Shown: piece by piece, positions 37,716 to 49,469 of the stretch | Layout of the letters: each line of letters starts with the position of its first letter | Numbering within the stretch: position 1 is the first letter of the stretch | Source of the DNA: Paramecium tetraurelia | Lineage: Eukaryota > Ciliophora > Oligohymenophorea > Peniculida > Parameciidae | Direction of reading: 5' to 3' | Assembly: GCF_000165425.1 (NCBI RefSeq) | Contig: NW_001798989.1 | Coordinates: forward strand, 310,001 to 374,000 | DNA length: 64,000 nucleotides | Translations under genes and position numbers: made by a program | Notes under the pieces: generated by a model | The model's input: the letters and a program-made list of their open reading frames with translations, nothing else | What the model was told of the DNA's origin: nothing | Databases searched by the model: none

Positions 37716-38693
37716 ATGAGCAACGTTCCCAATTCACAACATCCACCTTAAGCTCCATAACAAGGTGCACCATACTAACCAAATCACTTCTAACCTGGAT
37801 TTGCTCCTTAATATGCCCCCGCTCCAGTGGCTTATGGTCCCCCTCTTACTTCATCACCATTGAGATATTCTCAACCTCTTTATTAGCCATCTGTTGTAGC
37901 ATAGCCAGTATATGCCCCATAAGTTGTCTAACAACCTGTGTATGCTCCCCCTGTGGTTCAACAACCAGTCTATGCTCCACCAGTTGTTTAACAACCAGTT
38001 GTCACTCAATCTGTTGTTGCTCAACCAGTTGTTGCTCAACCCGTCGTTGCTGCATAACCAATCAAAGGAGAAAGCAGAATCGAATATGTTCCATATGAAA
38101 AGACTGTTTTGGAATATGAAGAAGTCAGACAAAAAATTCAAGTTCCAAGAGAAAGATATGTGACTGATTATTATGCAGTTGAGTACTAAACAGAATATGT
38201 TCCATAAGTATTCCAAGAAAAATTCACAGGTATTTATTAATAATATCATCATTAGAATACGTCCCAGTAGATAGATATTAAGAAAGAGTTGAATACTATC
38301 CAGTCGAAAGATAGGTTGTTCATTAATAGGTCCAACCAGTTGTTTAACAACCAGTCTAAGTTGTTTAACAACCAGTATCAGTTGTCTAATAGCCAGTCCA
38401 ATATGTTTAATAACCAGTTGTCTAATAACCAGTCTAATATGTTTAATAACCAGTCGTCTAATAACCTTTGGTTCAATCAATCCCAGTCTAGACTGTTCGT
38501 CCACCAGTTTATGCTCCAGGATCATTACCTTTAGGCCAAACTGTATCACCAAGATTACCCCCTCAAGCTTAAGTATTATTTATCACAATTAAATTAGACC
38601 AAACCTACCGGTTAACCATAAGCATAACAAAAATAACCACAATAATAATAGAAACCAAAGAGCTTTTTGGACAGATTATTCGACAGAGATTGA
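37716..38693 (+). CDS. Alveolin (epiplasm/inner-membrane-complex protein), 308 aa
   Basis: Introns of 26 and 25 nt give 308 aa. The centre carries alveolin-type repeats rich in Glu, Val, Tyr and Pro: EYVPYEKTVLEYEEVRQKIQ, VPRERYVTDYYAVEYQTEYV and VPVDRYQERVEYYPVERQVV. This charged, valine-proline pattern defines alveolins, the protein layer beneath the alveolar sacs shared by ciliates, dinoflagellates and apicomplexans. The flanks are low-complexity repeats built on VVQQPV and PVYAPP. The C-terminal KSFLDRLFDRD is a conserved-looking basic-acidic tail. Likely part of the epiplasm that shapes the cortex. Many glutamines in the repeats alternate among CAA, TAA and TAG, so the repeat is older at protein level than at DNA level. 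Confidence 0.9.
37895..38500 (+). repeat. Short Val-Gln-Pro repeats inside the alveolin gene
   Basis: Two blocks, about 37,895-38,050 and 38,320-38,475, repeat the units PVVQQPV, PVYAPP and VAQPVV. At DNA level the unit is roughly GTTGTTTAACAACCAGT with variation at third positions and among glutamine codons. The blocks flank the alveolin core and are likely hot spots of length change. Confidence 0.75.
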
Positions 38694-38776
38694 TATGGAT
38701 TATTTTATTAAGATAAATATATCAAATCAAATTTTGAATTTTCTAGATTCCTCAATCCATCTTAAAATTTCTCCAT

Positions 38777-39130
38777 TCAATAAAATAATTCTGTAATGAA
38801 TTTTGATTTTCTCCTTTACACAAGGAAGAAGGGCATTGATAACACCAATAATAACAACCATAGCATAGTAACCTCCTCTTTATTAAATATCCTATCCTCT
38901 TTTTATAATCTATCACTCAAATGTAAGAAAAAAGAGGACTTCCAAATAATCAATATATCATATCAACATTCCGCTAATCATTAGAATTCTTGGTTTTTCT
39001 GCCACCCAGTTATGTCTGAGGATCAAATTTTCGTATCTTTTACAAGTTTCTAATACTATACAAATTCTTAAAATTGAAAAAAGATTATTTCTAATTTGGG
39101 TTGATGAAGTTCTAGCATAACCATAACTAA
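38777..39130 (-). CDS. Possible small tail-anchored membrane protein
   Basis: A minus-strand frame, joined by one 29-nt intron near 38,912-38,940, reads ...IRKFDPQTQLGGRKTKNSND and then SSFFLHLSDRLQKEDRIFNK, and ends with a single membrane segment (MLWLLLLVLSMPFFLVQRRK) and a short tail. The architecture (charged head, one C-terminal span, basic stop-transfer) is plausible, and TAA/TAG glutamines occur in it. No start codon could be fixed, and a plus-strand frame (MNFDFLLYTRKKGIDNTNN, 93 codons from 38,796) overlaps it. I prefer the minus strand but with low certainty. Confidence 0.35.
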
Positions 39131-40045
39131 AATTAGTAATTATCTTCTATAGAAATAAAAAGACTTCCATTCAAAAATTAGATTTAATTTAAAAAGAATT
39201 GATCATGATATAAGATTTTATATATAACCTTGCATAATTCAAACCCATAATTATTCTTTAAGTGTTCTTAATGTATAAATCCATTACTTATTTTATTCTA
39301 ATTGTTTAAAAGATAATACTAATGCTTTTATATTGAAGGGTAATGCTTCTATGAATTAAAATTTATTATTTACAAAATTCTGGATATTTTCAGATCGGAA
39401 TGACTTTCATTTATTACAAAATCTTAAAGATGTATAATTTTCTGGTTAACTAATAATCTTCTTTATAAACTAATGGTGACAGTAAATATAGTTAGAAGGA
39501 AGTATAAAAAGTATAGTGTGAATTTTTTAAAAAGAATAAAATGGCTAAATTTGAGTTATTTCAAAGATTGACAAAACATTCCATTAAGTAAATGAAAAGA
39601 AAACCTATAACTAAAAAGATTGAATGAAGAAAAAATTTCGAAGTAAATTTATTTAAATAAAATAGTAAATATTATTTTTTGATTAATCAATAATTATTAT
39701 TATTTAAATGAAATGAAAATTTTATCTCTGTGAAACCTCAAAATACTATTAATTATCTTTTTATATTAGAATCAGATTATTTGATAAAATTATATGATTA
39801 ATATTTAATAAATTAATGTATAAACAAGTATGTAGCATCTCAGGAAAAGTGAATTATGAATACTTCTTTTTAGATACTAGAAGAGAATATTAAATCAAAG
39901 AAATAATGTCTCTAAGAAAAATCAATTGAGTTGTTTCGTAATTTATATTTTTCTTGAAGTAATTATTAAGTTGAATTTATAAGAAGAAAGCTATCTAAAG
40001 CATGATATTAGTATGAAGTTACTTTATATTAATAAAAAATGAAAG
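39131..40045. other. Unassigned AT-rich stretch, 915 bp
   Basis: Short plus-strand frames such as MAKFELFQRLTKHSIKQMKR (from 39,541) and KQVCSISGKVNYEYFFLDTR (near 39,825) are protein-like but broken by TGA and cannot be joined. Could be a decayed gene or noncoding. Confidence 0.4.
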
Positions 40046-40552
40046 TCATTAATCATCTTTACTTTTGTTAACTTATTCTTGAGCTTATCGAAGGATATAA
40101 TTTTCTTACTCTAATTTTTCTATTTTTTCTTGGAGCTATTTGTTTTACTCTAAAATATTTTCTAATTCAAAAAATTATTTTAATTAATCTTCCTATTTTC
40201 TTACAAGTTCCTTTAAATTTTGATTTTCTTAAGTTAGCTTTTTTATTTCTTATTGTTGCTCATACCCTGTTTTAAATAAAATTTTGGCAGGGCTTTCAGA
40301 AGTCTGTATTCTTTATATACTATTAGGATGATAGTAGTTATTTGCAGTTGAAATTAATTTTTGTTTATCCAGAACCTAATTTGGAGTTGAAAGCTAAAAT
40401 TCTCTTTTTTTAAGTCTAAAATCGGTCTGAGGTGAATTGGAATTATTTTATCCAGTTGATAATTGGGACACATGATGTTTCTAAGTTGGAGTTAGTAAAT
40501 TAGTAGTTATCTTATAATTTTAAGGTGAGACTAAAGGACTTTTTGATCTCAT
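40046..40552 (-). CDS. Coiled-coil protein, 168 aa
   Basis: A single-exon frame, MRSKSPLVSPQNYKITTNLL to ...VNKSKDDQ. The first ~100 residues are Ser/Thr/Pro/Asn-rich and disordered. The last ~65 form a strong leucine-rich coiled coil (EIKKLTQENQNLKELVRKQE, LQEKIEKLEQENYILRQAQE). Twenty or more glutamines come from TAA/TAG, typical of genes here. No enzyme domain. The gene upstream on the same strand ends 234 bp away. Confidence 0.75.
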
Positions 40553-40786
40553 TATAATTAATTCTAAATAAAAATTTATTTTACTTTAAAACATCAAAAA
40601 TATTAGAAATAAAAAATTACGTTAATGAATTTTGAATTACTGTGATGTTTGTTTTCTAATGACGATAATCAAGGAAAAATATCAAATCATATTTGAATTG
40701 ATAAGTATTGTTTAGTGTTATCTAAGTTAAAGATGAAAAACAAGAGATGATTGATATATAAATTATTGTTACAAATAAGAAGGATT

Positions 40787-41728
40787 TCATTTCCCGACTA
40801 TTTCTACTTTAGCTCCTAACGTTTTAACAATACAACAAAAATACAATTCCCTTTTATCATTTAGTAATACTACTGAATAACCTTCTTCAGGTTTCTAAAA
40901 TTATATTAAATTTTTACTTAAACTTTTATCCAAGTGACTCTTTTGATGGTTGGCTCATAAGTCACTTAAATAACATCTCTTTCACCGAATTTAAAACCTT
41001 TGGTCTTCCAATTATATTCATCTTGTTCTGTATTTATAGTGTCTATTGTTAAAAATCATGTTACATGAATCTTAAAAGCAAACAAAAGCTCCATTGTTAA
41101 CTTAATTCAACTAAGGTCTAAAATTTTTTGTTTTTAAAATCTATAAATCACAAATTCCAACTCCAATATCGCCTACAAATTTTGGAAACCTGAATTATAT
41201 TGTACTAGTTTCTATTGAATTCAGTTATTAATCAGTTAGAGCAAAGCAATAATGAGTTTAACTTTGAGTTTATTCAATCATAATTTCTTCATTTATTTAT
41301 ATGCTTTGAAATTTGTTAGTAAGATCAAATTTGTATAAGGATTATGAATATATCGGGATGATTCTAAGATCCATTTATAATGTCTCTTAAATTTATTATT
41401 CCCATAATTTCAAAGTCTTTTAAATCCTTGTCACTAATTGATCACTAAACCTTGGGAAATATTCATTGTTTTTCTGATAGGAAATTTTATTCCAAATTTG
41501 AGCTATCTCTTGCACTTCATCATCATTTAGTGTAGAATTATCATTTTCAATAATATTTTGACAAATTGAATCAAGTTCATCCCTTTGAGAAAGCTCATAA
41601 ATTATAGTTTCTATTTAATTTTCGAGTTTTTCGAGTTAAACTAGAACACTCGATTTAAAATTAGAGTAAATTGATCGTACTTCTTGAATTTTTAGATATA
41701 TTGCAAAGTTATCTTTATTTGTAAACAT
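40787..41728 (-). CDS. Coiled-coil protein with C-terminal SPRY-like fold, about 298 aa
   Basis: Two introns; the first is 22 nt, the second either 23 or 29 nt because two donor sites 6 nt apart both keep the frame. The N-terminal ~110 residues are coiled-coil (SSVLVQLEKLENQIETIIYE). The C-terminal half resembles a B30.2/SPRY domain: QFRFPKFVGDIGVGICDLQI, YNWKTKGFKFGERDVIQVTY, then EPTIKRVTWIK and SVVLLNDKRELYFCCIVKTL. This 'glycine-phenylalanine ... GD.I.V.Y' and C-terminal 'elyFcc' order is SPRY-like and similar to the coiled-coil plus SPRY layout of TRIM proteins, but without a RING finger. A protein-binding role is inferred. Family assignment moderate. Confidence 0.65.
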
Positions 41729-42174
41729 TTAAATAAAAATATTAAAAAATATTACAATAAAATTATGCTTTCTTTATATTTAAATACAATAAAATCAAAT
41801 AATGTGATAAATACTGTTTGCTCAAATCGATTTTTACATATAACAATCATTTCAACTCAAGTTTTACTGTCTAAAATGTATAATTATCTTTTTCATATCA
41901 TTATTAATCTATTTACCAAGATGAAATCAAATGAAAATTATTTAATAATGTTTAAATAATCAAAATATAAATCGGCTTCACATTTTATGGAAATGCTTTT
42001 GTTTATTTAAAGTTTATTAAGTATAGAAATAAAAGTAAAATAAATAGAGTGATTTTAAGATTTTAACATTTTTATACAATCTATATTTATATTACCTAAC
42101 ATAATCTGACGGAAATTCAATATGATAATGTTTCTTGAGTGGAAAAAATCTGATATTTATTAAGAAATAATTTT
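41729..42174. promoter_or_regulatory. Divergent intergenic region, 446 bp
   Basis: Separates the starts of the SPRY-like gene (minus) and the CAND1-like gene (plus), so it must contain both promoters. No coding signature on either strand; very AT-rich. Confidence 0.5.
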
Positions 42175-45100
42175 ATGGATTAGAAGAAAATTGATCCTCT
42201 GATTTTGGAAGCCTTGACCAATCCAGACCCTGACATTCAATATATGAGAGCTGAAGAACTCACAAATGAGTTGACAACATATTATGGAAAACCAGAATAA
42301 GGGATGGAAGATGAAAAGAATCAAAAGTTAATTAATAATTGCTATAGAGTATTTTATTAGCATTTATCATCTCAATATAGAGAAATTCAAGGTATTGGAA
42401 TCGAATTATTTATAATAGGAAATGCAATTAGATAATTTTAAAGATTGGCTCCTTTGATGAGATCAAGGGAAGTATCATATATTTCTCTAGAATTATTGAA
42501 GTCGTCTATAGAAGGAATGAGTGATGTAAGAGAAAATTATCACATTTGCCTTCAAGAAATAGTAGAAAAGATTTCAAGTCAAGTTATCAGCTTAGAAGAA
42601 GTTTAAGAAACAATTATATAAAGTAAATCTAATTATAGATAATAGAATTGGATGAATTGAAAGTAAATGTTAAGAAGTTGTAGGTGTCAAATTAAATAGT
42701 CCATCAAGAAATCTAGAAAAATGTTGAAATATAGGCTGAACTCCTTAAGATTTTAAGTTTAATAATGTCTAGATGGCCCAAATTATACTATAAAGACTTT
42801 GGAGATTTATTATTGGATAATATCACAAACTCAAATGAATTGTCAATAAGAAAAAATTCATGCGTATGTCTCGGTCATTTGGGAGCATGCCTAAATCAAG
42901 AAAGTCTAAATCATTTAATCCAATAAAGTATATAATCAAAATATATGCAATAATAGAAATACTTCCATTTACAAAGGAATTAAAATTTGATTAACAAAAT
43001 TTCACTAAAATTCTTTACTTAAATTAGAGTTTGAATTATTTAGCAAAGAGTTCTGGAAAATATTTTGATAAAACCTTAGTGGAATAGATTTTTTATAGAT
43101 ACATTTAGACACAAAATGAACATAGTAAAATAGATTTAGACAATATTAATTAATATGCTGAGATATTAGAAATTTAATTGCTTACAATAAATTACTTACT
43201 ATCAAATTATTATGCACGTTCATTTGACCTCTAATTAATTGAGTAAATAACACCTTTGATTGATTTTGATCCCTTAGGAGTAGCAACAATCGAAGAAGAA
43301 AATGCATATGAAGATGATTATTATGCTGATGAAAGTAAATTTGTATAATAAATTCATTAGCCTCTGATTCAACATGGAGAGTAAGAAGATGTGCATTATA
43401 TACATTCTAAGAGTTATTGAAGATTCAACCATAACTCTATAAACTAATTCTGTCGGCTCTGTTTGGACCAAATCAGATCATTATGAAAAGGATGAATGAA
43501 AAAAATCCAGAAATTAAATTATCTATTATTTAATTTTTGATTGGTTTGGTTTAAGCATCTGCTATTATAAAGGAGGATATAAATATAATGGAAGTTGAAT
43601 AATTATCTTTGATCAAGCAAAGATCTATCCCAGCCTCTATCTCACTTATTGAATTGGTAGAATAGTTATTGGAATAAATTTAATCTATCTTTAAAGACTC
43701 TTAGGAACAATAGTCTTTAAAATCAGAAACCACAAAATTATTATTAGCAATTGGGCAATATTTCCACTCCCAAATTTAGACATCACATTCATGTTTTTCA
43801 AAAATTGTTGAAATCATCAATGAATCAATTACTGGTTCTTCTATGCATTATTCTAATGAATAAAAAGTAATTCTATATCTATATAATATTAGCTTGCTTC
43901 TATTTTAACAATGAAAACTATACTTAAAATTACAGAGTCAGCAGAATTTTAAGTGTAAATTTTGCAGCAAATGGTTTTGATACTTCTTGAAGCAGTCAAT
44001 TAAAAGTATATCAGAATTCAGGTTGAAGGTTATAATACCTTAGAAAAGATAATTGAAGTGTTTAAATTGAACTTTGAAGAGGTAACATTCTCATAGTCTT
44101 TGGCATAAATCAAATAAAATCTGATCACAAAAATATTGATCGATAATTTAGATCAAGAGATCAAGTAAAGCTTATTTTCACTTGCAGCTACACTCTTCAA
44201 AAACTTTGGATCAATATTTTCAAAAGCAGAAGTTGAATAATTAGCTTAAATCTCTTTGGTCAGATTATAAATTGAAGCCCTAACTAACAATATCATCAAT
44301 CTTGTCTAATATTTCAAAAATCTAAATGACCCTAAAGTGTTAATTTCAAATATTGCTAATTAACTTTAGAGAAATGATAAGGCTTAAACATATAATACTT
44401 TAATTCAGTTAATCCAAAACAATAAAGTTGATCAATAGTTAGCAGTTGATATCCTAAACAGGTTCAAATAGATCACAATAGAAAACTATGATTTGTAAAT
44501 TTAGACTTTACAAGTATTGATTAAAGTTACAGGCATCAAATTACCTGAATAACTTATAAGGGAGTCAGTTAAAATTGGATTGTATCAAACAAAAATAAAG
44601 AGTGAAATTGAAGATTACTTCCATTTAATAAATTAACCTTAGATAATTGAATAGGAAGTTTCCAGACAACTAGGAAAGGAAGAATTATATCCTGCTGGAT
44701 AAATATATTGCTAGATATTAAAAAACGTTCCAGGCTCACTCAGTTCTTTATATTCTTCAATAGGCACTAACAGATAGTTAAAATTATCAACTTTAAGATT
44801 CTTGCATAAATATTAAAAAGACTAAAAAGCAATAGAGATTTTATGCAAATTAATCAAGGATAATTAGGACTCTGATTTAGCTGCTATTGTAATAGGATCA
44901 GCTATTTCTGATATTCAATAAATATAAAATTTGATTGAATAAAATCCTAATTAATACTAGTTTTATCAAGCATTAAAGGAATTCACAGAAATTAATACTA
45001 TTTCTAATCCTGCAAATATTGCTAGTTATATTTTGAATTAGGTTAATGGAAAAGATAAAACAATATCCACCATATGTGGTGACATTTTGGGTGGTTTAGT

Positions 45101-45805
45101 AAAGTAGAATTATAAATCTTTAGAACAAATTTTGTTTGAGAGTCTTAAAAGTCCTTCTTAGAATGTCAGATTTTCTTGCATTCAAAGTCTAAAATATTCC
45201 AATCAATGGGCCAGCAAATCTTAAATCCTATTTGAGATGTTGTAAAATGAAAAGGACATTCAAATACTAACTGCAATCATCAAAGCACTCACCTAAAACA
45301 TATAACATATTAAATTAATCAATTTAACTTAATATTTAACATTTACTTTAAGGAGATATGAGGAAAAAGAATTAAATTTTGGTAATTTTGTTGAGAAAAG
45401 GGATGATGCTAAGGATCTAAGATCTCTGTCCTTTGATTTATTAGAATTATTCATAGATAAATACAATCTTGAAATGAAACCAATTTTAGTAGAAGTCTTT
45501 GATAAATTTGGTAAGAGTTATCTTAATATTTCATAGTTGAGGATAAATATGACGAAACTAGAATACCCAGATTAAGAATTATCTAGAAGATCGTTAAAAA
45601 GGATCCTGTGATATTGGGTCAATATTATGAAATTTTAATCAAAACTTTCGAACCTATTCTTAAGACATTGATTTAAAATTTACAAAAATAAGATTAAGTA
45701 AAATATTTTGAAATAATATAAGAATTTAGATAAAGAAAAAGAAAAAATCAGATTAATAGTCTAGATACTATAAGGACTAAGGTAAAATTCCAAAGAAGTA
45801 GATGA
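42175..45805 (+). CDS. CAND1/TIP120-like HEAT-repeat protein
   Basis: About 1,150 residues in several exons with introns of 18-30 nt (for example 23 nt near 42,624 and 29 nt near 42,926). It begins MDQKKIDPLILEALTNPDPD. HEAT-type helices continue throughout. CAND1-like features are the N-terminal repeats, SRWPKLYYKDFGDLLLDNI, ELSIRKNSCVCLGHLGACLN, the acidic insert IEEENAYEDDYYADE at a position matching the acidic loop of CAND1, and a C-terminal block DLRSLSFDLLELFIDKYN / KPILVEVFDKFG resembling the TIP120 domain. CAND1 exchanges substrate receptors on cullin-RING ubiquitin ligases by wrapping cullin-Rbx1. Overall identity is low, so another large HEAT protein is possible. The C terminus is basic (EFRQRKRKNQINSLDTIRTK). 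Converges with the MORN gene, 131 bp between stops. Confidence 0.65.
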
Positions 45806-45936
45806 AATTTACAGAAAATACGTAACTAAATAAATTTAGGATTTTGTATGCTAATGAGAATGAAAATTTTATTAAAAAAAAGCCAGTCAAATAAGTTATT
45901 TTAATTAGTAATATAATTTCAATAATATCTGTGATT

Positions 45937-46967
45937 TCATTATTCCTCCCATGAAATTCGTTTCCCTTTTTACCAAAGTCCATATTTTCCTTTCTTGTTA
46001 ATAGAAAAATATCCTCGACCGTGTTATTTACCGTTTTCCCACTCTCCTTCATATTTCCTTCCATCTCCCCAGTCATAAATGCCAAAACCCTTATTATAAA
46101 CTATTGAATAAGATTTACATGCTTTTTATCATTGAAGTATAATCCTTCATATCTTCTACCATCTGGCCAAGTATATATACCTCTGCCATGCATATTACCA
46201 AAATAAAAATCTCCTTCGTACTTTCTTCCATCTGCCCAAATTAAAATTCCCTTTCCTGATATTTTATTTTGAAACCAATCCCCTTCGTATTTTTAGCCAT
46301 TGTTCCAATTATATTTACCTTGGCCATGTTTATAAGAATTCTAAAAATAGCCTTCATATAAAGAGCCATCAGGCCATATTTCGATACCATATCCATGTTG
46401 CTTATCATTGAACCATTCCCCCTCATATTTTGGACCAGCAACATGTTAATAGACTCCATATCCATTCGACATGTCATTTTCCCATTCTCCTTCATAAATA
46501 TCCCCATTAACGTGTGTAAATTTACCTCTTCCATTGGCTTTATTATGTTTCCATTCCCCCTCATATTTAGCACCATCTGGCCAAATTTGGATTCCATATC
46601 CATCCCTTGAATTTCCTCTCCATTCACCTGTATAAGTGGCTCCTCCAGGGAATCTAGCTTTAAGAATTTTATACGTAAAAGTAGGTTTTTCAATTCTGGG
46701 TTTGTCATCTTGATTTATTGTGATTCCGCTTTCCACAGTATCTGTTTCTAAGGCACAAAGTATTTTATGATCAGCTGCTTTAGTACGCTCTCTGTAACTC
46801 CTCCAGTATTTTTAGATTACAATAGCCATTTTACTTTTTATTAACCAAGTCTTCTCAGTTTTAGAAGGACCTGTAGGAATTGAAATACATTCCTAATTGA
46901 TTCATAAGATTACTTAAATATCATTCCCTCTCTTATCACAATTACATTGAGAACACTGAGAACCCAT
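45937..46967 (-). CDS. IQ and MORN-repeat protein with acylation-type N terminus, 326 aa
   Basis: Introns of 21 and 29 nt leave 326 aa. The N terminus [15 protein letters not shown] has Gly2 and clustered cysteines, the pattern for myristoylation plus palmitoylation, so membrane attachment is likely. An IQ motif follows ([19 protein letters not shown]), a probable calmodulin or centrin site. About eight MORN repeats fill the rest, for example [40 protein letters not shown] and [20 protein letters not shown]. The last repeat is shorter and ends [17 protein letters not shown] proteins organise membrane-skeleton junctions at the cortex and basal bodies. This architecture recurs in Paramecium gene families. 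Palmitoylation could be performed by an enzyme such as the DHHC protein encoded at 56-58 kb; that link is only a suggestion. Confidence 0.9.
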
Positions 46968-47034
46968 TTAAAAATATAATTATATTTGACATTACTTTCA
47001 TTTGAACAATTTATTTTAATAAAATATAACGATT

Positions 47035-48175
47035 ATGTTAGCTGACAAAACCAGTGCTTATGTGAATTAAAGTTCTGTTTAAGCTAAATAGCCAAGCAAA
47101 AGAGTGGTAATGTGTATTTATCATTCTAGCAACTTGACATTCAATATGTTGCATAAACCTTCGAAAAAACTCAATCCATTAATAATCTCCAAGATATGTT
47201 CCCAGATAGCAAATCCACCGATTTAAGACATTCAATTACAACTGAAGAAAGTGAAATTGAGAAATTATCTCAAGCCTATGCAGATAAATACTATTATGAG
47301 ATGAAATTCGAGTAATACTAAAATTTGCTTACATAATAATAAGGCACAATCACCAAGCTATTGAATGAAAAAAAGGAACTGCTTGGGAGATTAGAATCTG
47401 CTAAAAGTAATGAAAAAGAAATTAGTCTGTTGTAATAATTAGAGGTTAAATTTCTTGAAAGCCAAAAAGAGAAACAATAGTTACAAATAGAATGTTAATA
47501 ATATAAATATTAAGTTGAATAACTGCTTGCTGCTAATAATGAATTACAATAATCCTTTCAATCCTTACATAATTAATTTGTTGAATACAAAGATAAATAG
47601 GATAAGTACTCAATTAAACAATAAGAATTAATTGATAAATTAACTGATGATATTGGAAACAAAAAATATTTACAAGAAATTCATTCCCAAATGAAAACAA
47701 TCAAATAATAAAACAATCAACTTTCTTAATAATTATCTTCATAGGAACATAATTTCAAACTCAAACTGTAAGAAATACAAGAGAAGTATGTTATACAAAA
47801 CAATGAATTGTAATAAGACTGTGAATCTCAACTTGAGTAAAAGGAAGAAGAATTGCATTTACTAAAAATGGGACTTGAAAAACAAAAATCAGAAACTCAA
47901 AAACTATTGAATGAAAATATATCTCTATAAAGCCATATTTAATAATTGACATAGAAGTATAAAATTTAATTTATCCTAGTTACCAAGATGATATATAAGC
48001 TTAAGCATCACTACTTTCAGATTAAGTGGCAGAATACAAAATAGTTATATAAAATCTTGAAAACCAATTATATCAAATGAACCTTGAAATAAAACAAAGA
48101 GATCGATCTTCTTCGAAGGATAGCATTATGAATTCAAGATTGATTTCCAATTATATTAGCAGATGTAAGCAATGA
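47035..48175 (+). CDS. Coiled-coil protein, 364 aa
   Basis: Introns of 23 and 23 nt give 364 aa. After a short head (MLADKTSAYVNQSSVQAKQP) almost the whole protein is coiled coil, for example SITTEESEIEKLSQAYADKY and KKELLGRLESAKSNEKEISL. It ends SSSKDSIMNSRLISNYISRC followed by KQ. Very rich in TAA/TAG glutamines. No motor or membrane domain. A structural role in the cytoskeleton is likely but unproven. Confidence 0.75.
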
Positions 48176-48408
48176 AAATCAAGGTCTATTCTATTGATAT
48201 TTTATTTTTTAGATAAATCCTAAAGATTTATCAAAATCAAAGACTATTTTTATTAATTTATATAAGCAGCTCTAATTTATAATAAATTTATTAAATGTAT
48301 TTCTATAGAATTTGTATCACCTCATTTTTAATAGAATTACCATATATCCATTTTCATTATTTAAATTATCTAATGAATATCTTTTTAAATGGCTAAAACA
48401 CTCCAATA

Positions 48409-49406
48409 ATGGAATCCACTACATTTTCTGAACTACTTTAACGTCTAGGGATCACTGATTATAGCAAAGTTATTATTTACAGAAATGATTCACAATTAAT
48501 ATTATAGAATTATAACTGCTAAGTCAAAGGCTTTTTATATGCTAATGATAGGATCTCAATACAGGTTAATAATGATATGATCCCAATGCAGGCTAATGTT
48601 CCTTATAGGCCAATAATTAATACAACTCCAAATTTTTATAGTTCTGAACAGAATCAAACCCAAAATCCGTAACACAGGGCAACAAATGCATAATTTCCAA
48701 TTAATAACTCATAGGGATTAAACCCTTCATTTAATTAATAATTCAATTTTCCATAAGGCTAATAACAAAAATTTTAATAATTCAACCAACAACCCTCCCA
48801 GCAATATAATCAAACATTAAACTAACAATAAAACTAACAATTTAGTCAACAATTTAGCCAACCATTTAATCAAACATTAAACCCACCAACAAACCCAACA
48901 CCTTAATATTAATAGCCAAAAATTTAAACAAGTGGAACTTTTTAAAATAATTTTCAACCTTAACCTTAAACATAAAAAATTGATTTTCCAGTAAATAATA
49001 ATGTAGAGGAGGATGTTTTTTCAACATAATTTTAAAATTAAACTTATGATCAATAAAGATAAAATTATTTGAATAACAAAATGAATAATCCAGGAGAGTA
49101 CAAGTAATTAAATTGTGTTATTTTAGTTTATGTCGCGATATTGATGGTTTTAAATTCACTCTCGATAATTATGGTGATGTATTAATAATTGAAAAAGCTG
49201 ATTAATCATTATAGTTACGAATAACTAGTGCATATAAAATGAATAAGGGTAAACGTTAATCGACTCCTTTAAGTACAAACGAGTTTGAATCTAATGTACG
49301 AATGGAACTCAATTATACTCGAGTGGCATTAATTCAAAACAAAGACATATTGGCTGTGTAATTCAACACTGGTGACAAAATATTTATCAACTTGCACATG
49401 GAGTGA
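48409..49406 (+). CDS. Q/N-rich prion-like protein with folded ends, 324 aa
   Basis: One 23-nt intron (near 49,109-49,131). The N-terminal ~60 residues look folded (MESTTFSELLQRLGITDYSK; SQLILQNYNCQVKGFLYAND). The middle ~170 residues are a Gln/Asn/Phe/Pro-rich low-complexity region, with repeats such as QQFNQQPSQQYNQTLN and FSQQFSQPFNQTLNPP. The C-terminal ~90 residues are folded again (LCRDIDGFKFTLDNYGDVLI ... RVALIQNKDILAVQFNTGDK). The middle has the composition of prion-like domains that drive condensates. No RNA-binding motif is recognisable. Glutamines in the low-complexity tract use CAA, TAA and TAG together. Confidence 0.75.
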
Positions 49407-49469
49407 GATATAATGTTAGATTTTAATAATTATTGATTTTCTTTTTTTATCCATAAATTATTATAAAAA

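Noticed and set aside
37854-38552. A 232-codon minus-strand frame without stops across the alveolin gene.
   Set aside because: It arises from the antisense of the Val-Gln-Pro repeats; composition is repetitive and lacks any domain, while the plus strand is a clear alveolin.
42175-46967. Possible functional cluster of ubiquitin-type genes (UFM1 and CAND1-like).
   Set aside because: They are almost 40 kb apart, on different strands and with unrelated genes between; no sign of co-regulation can be read from the sequence.
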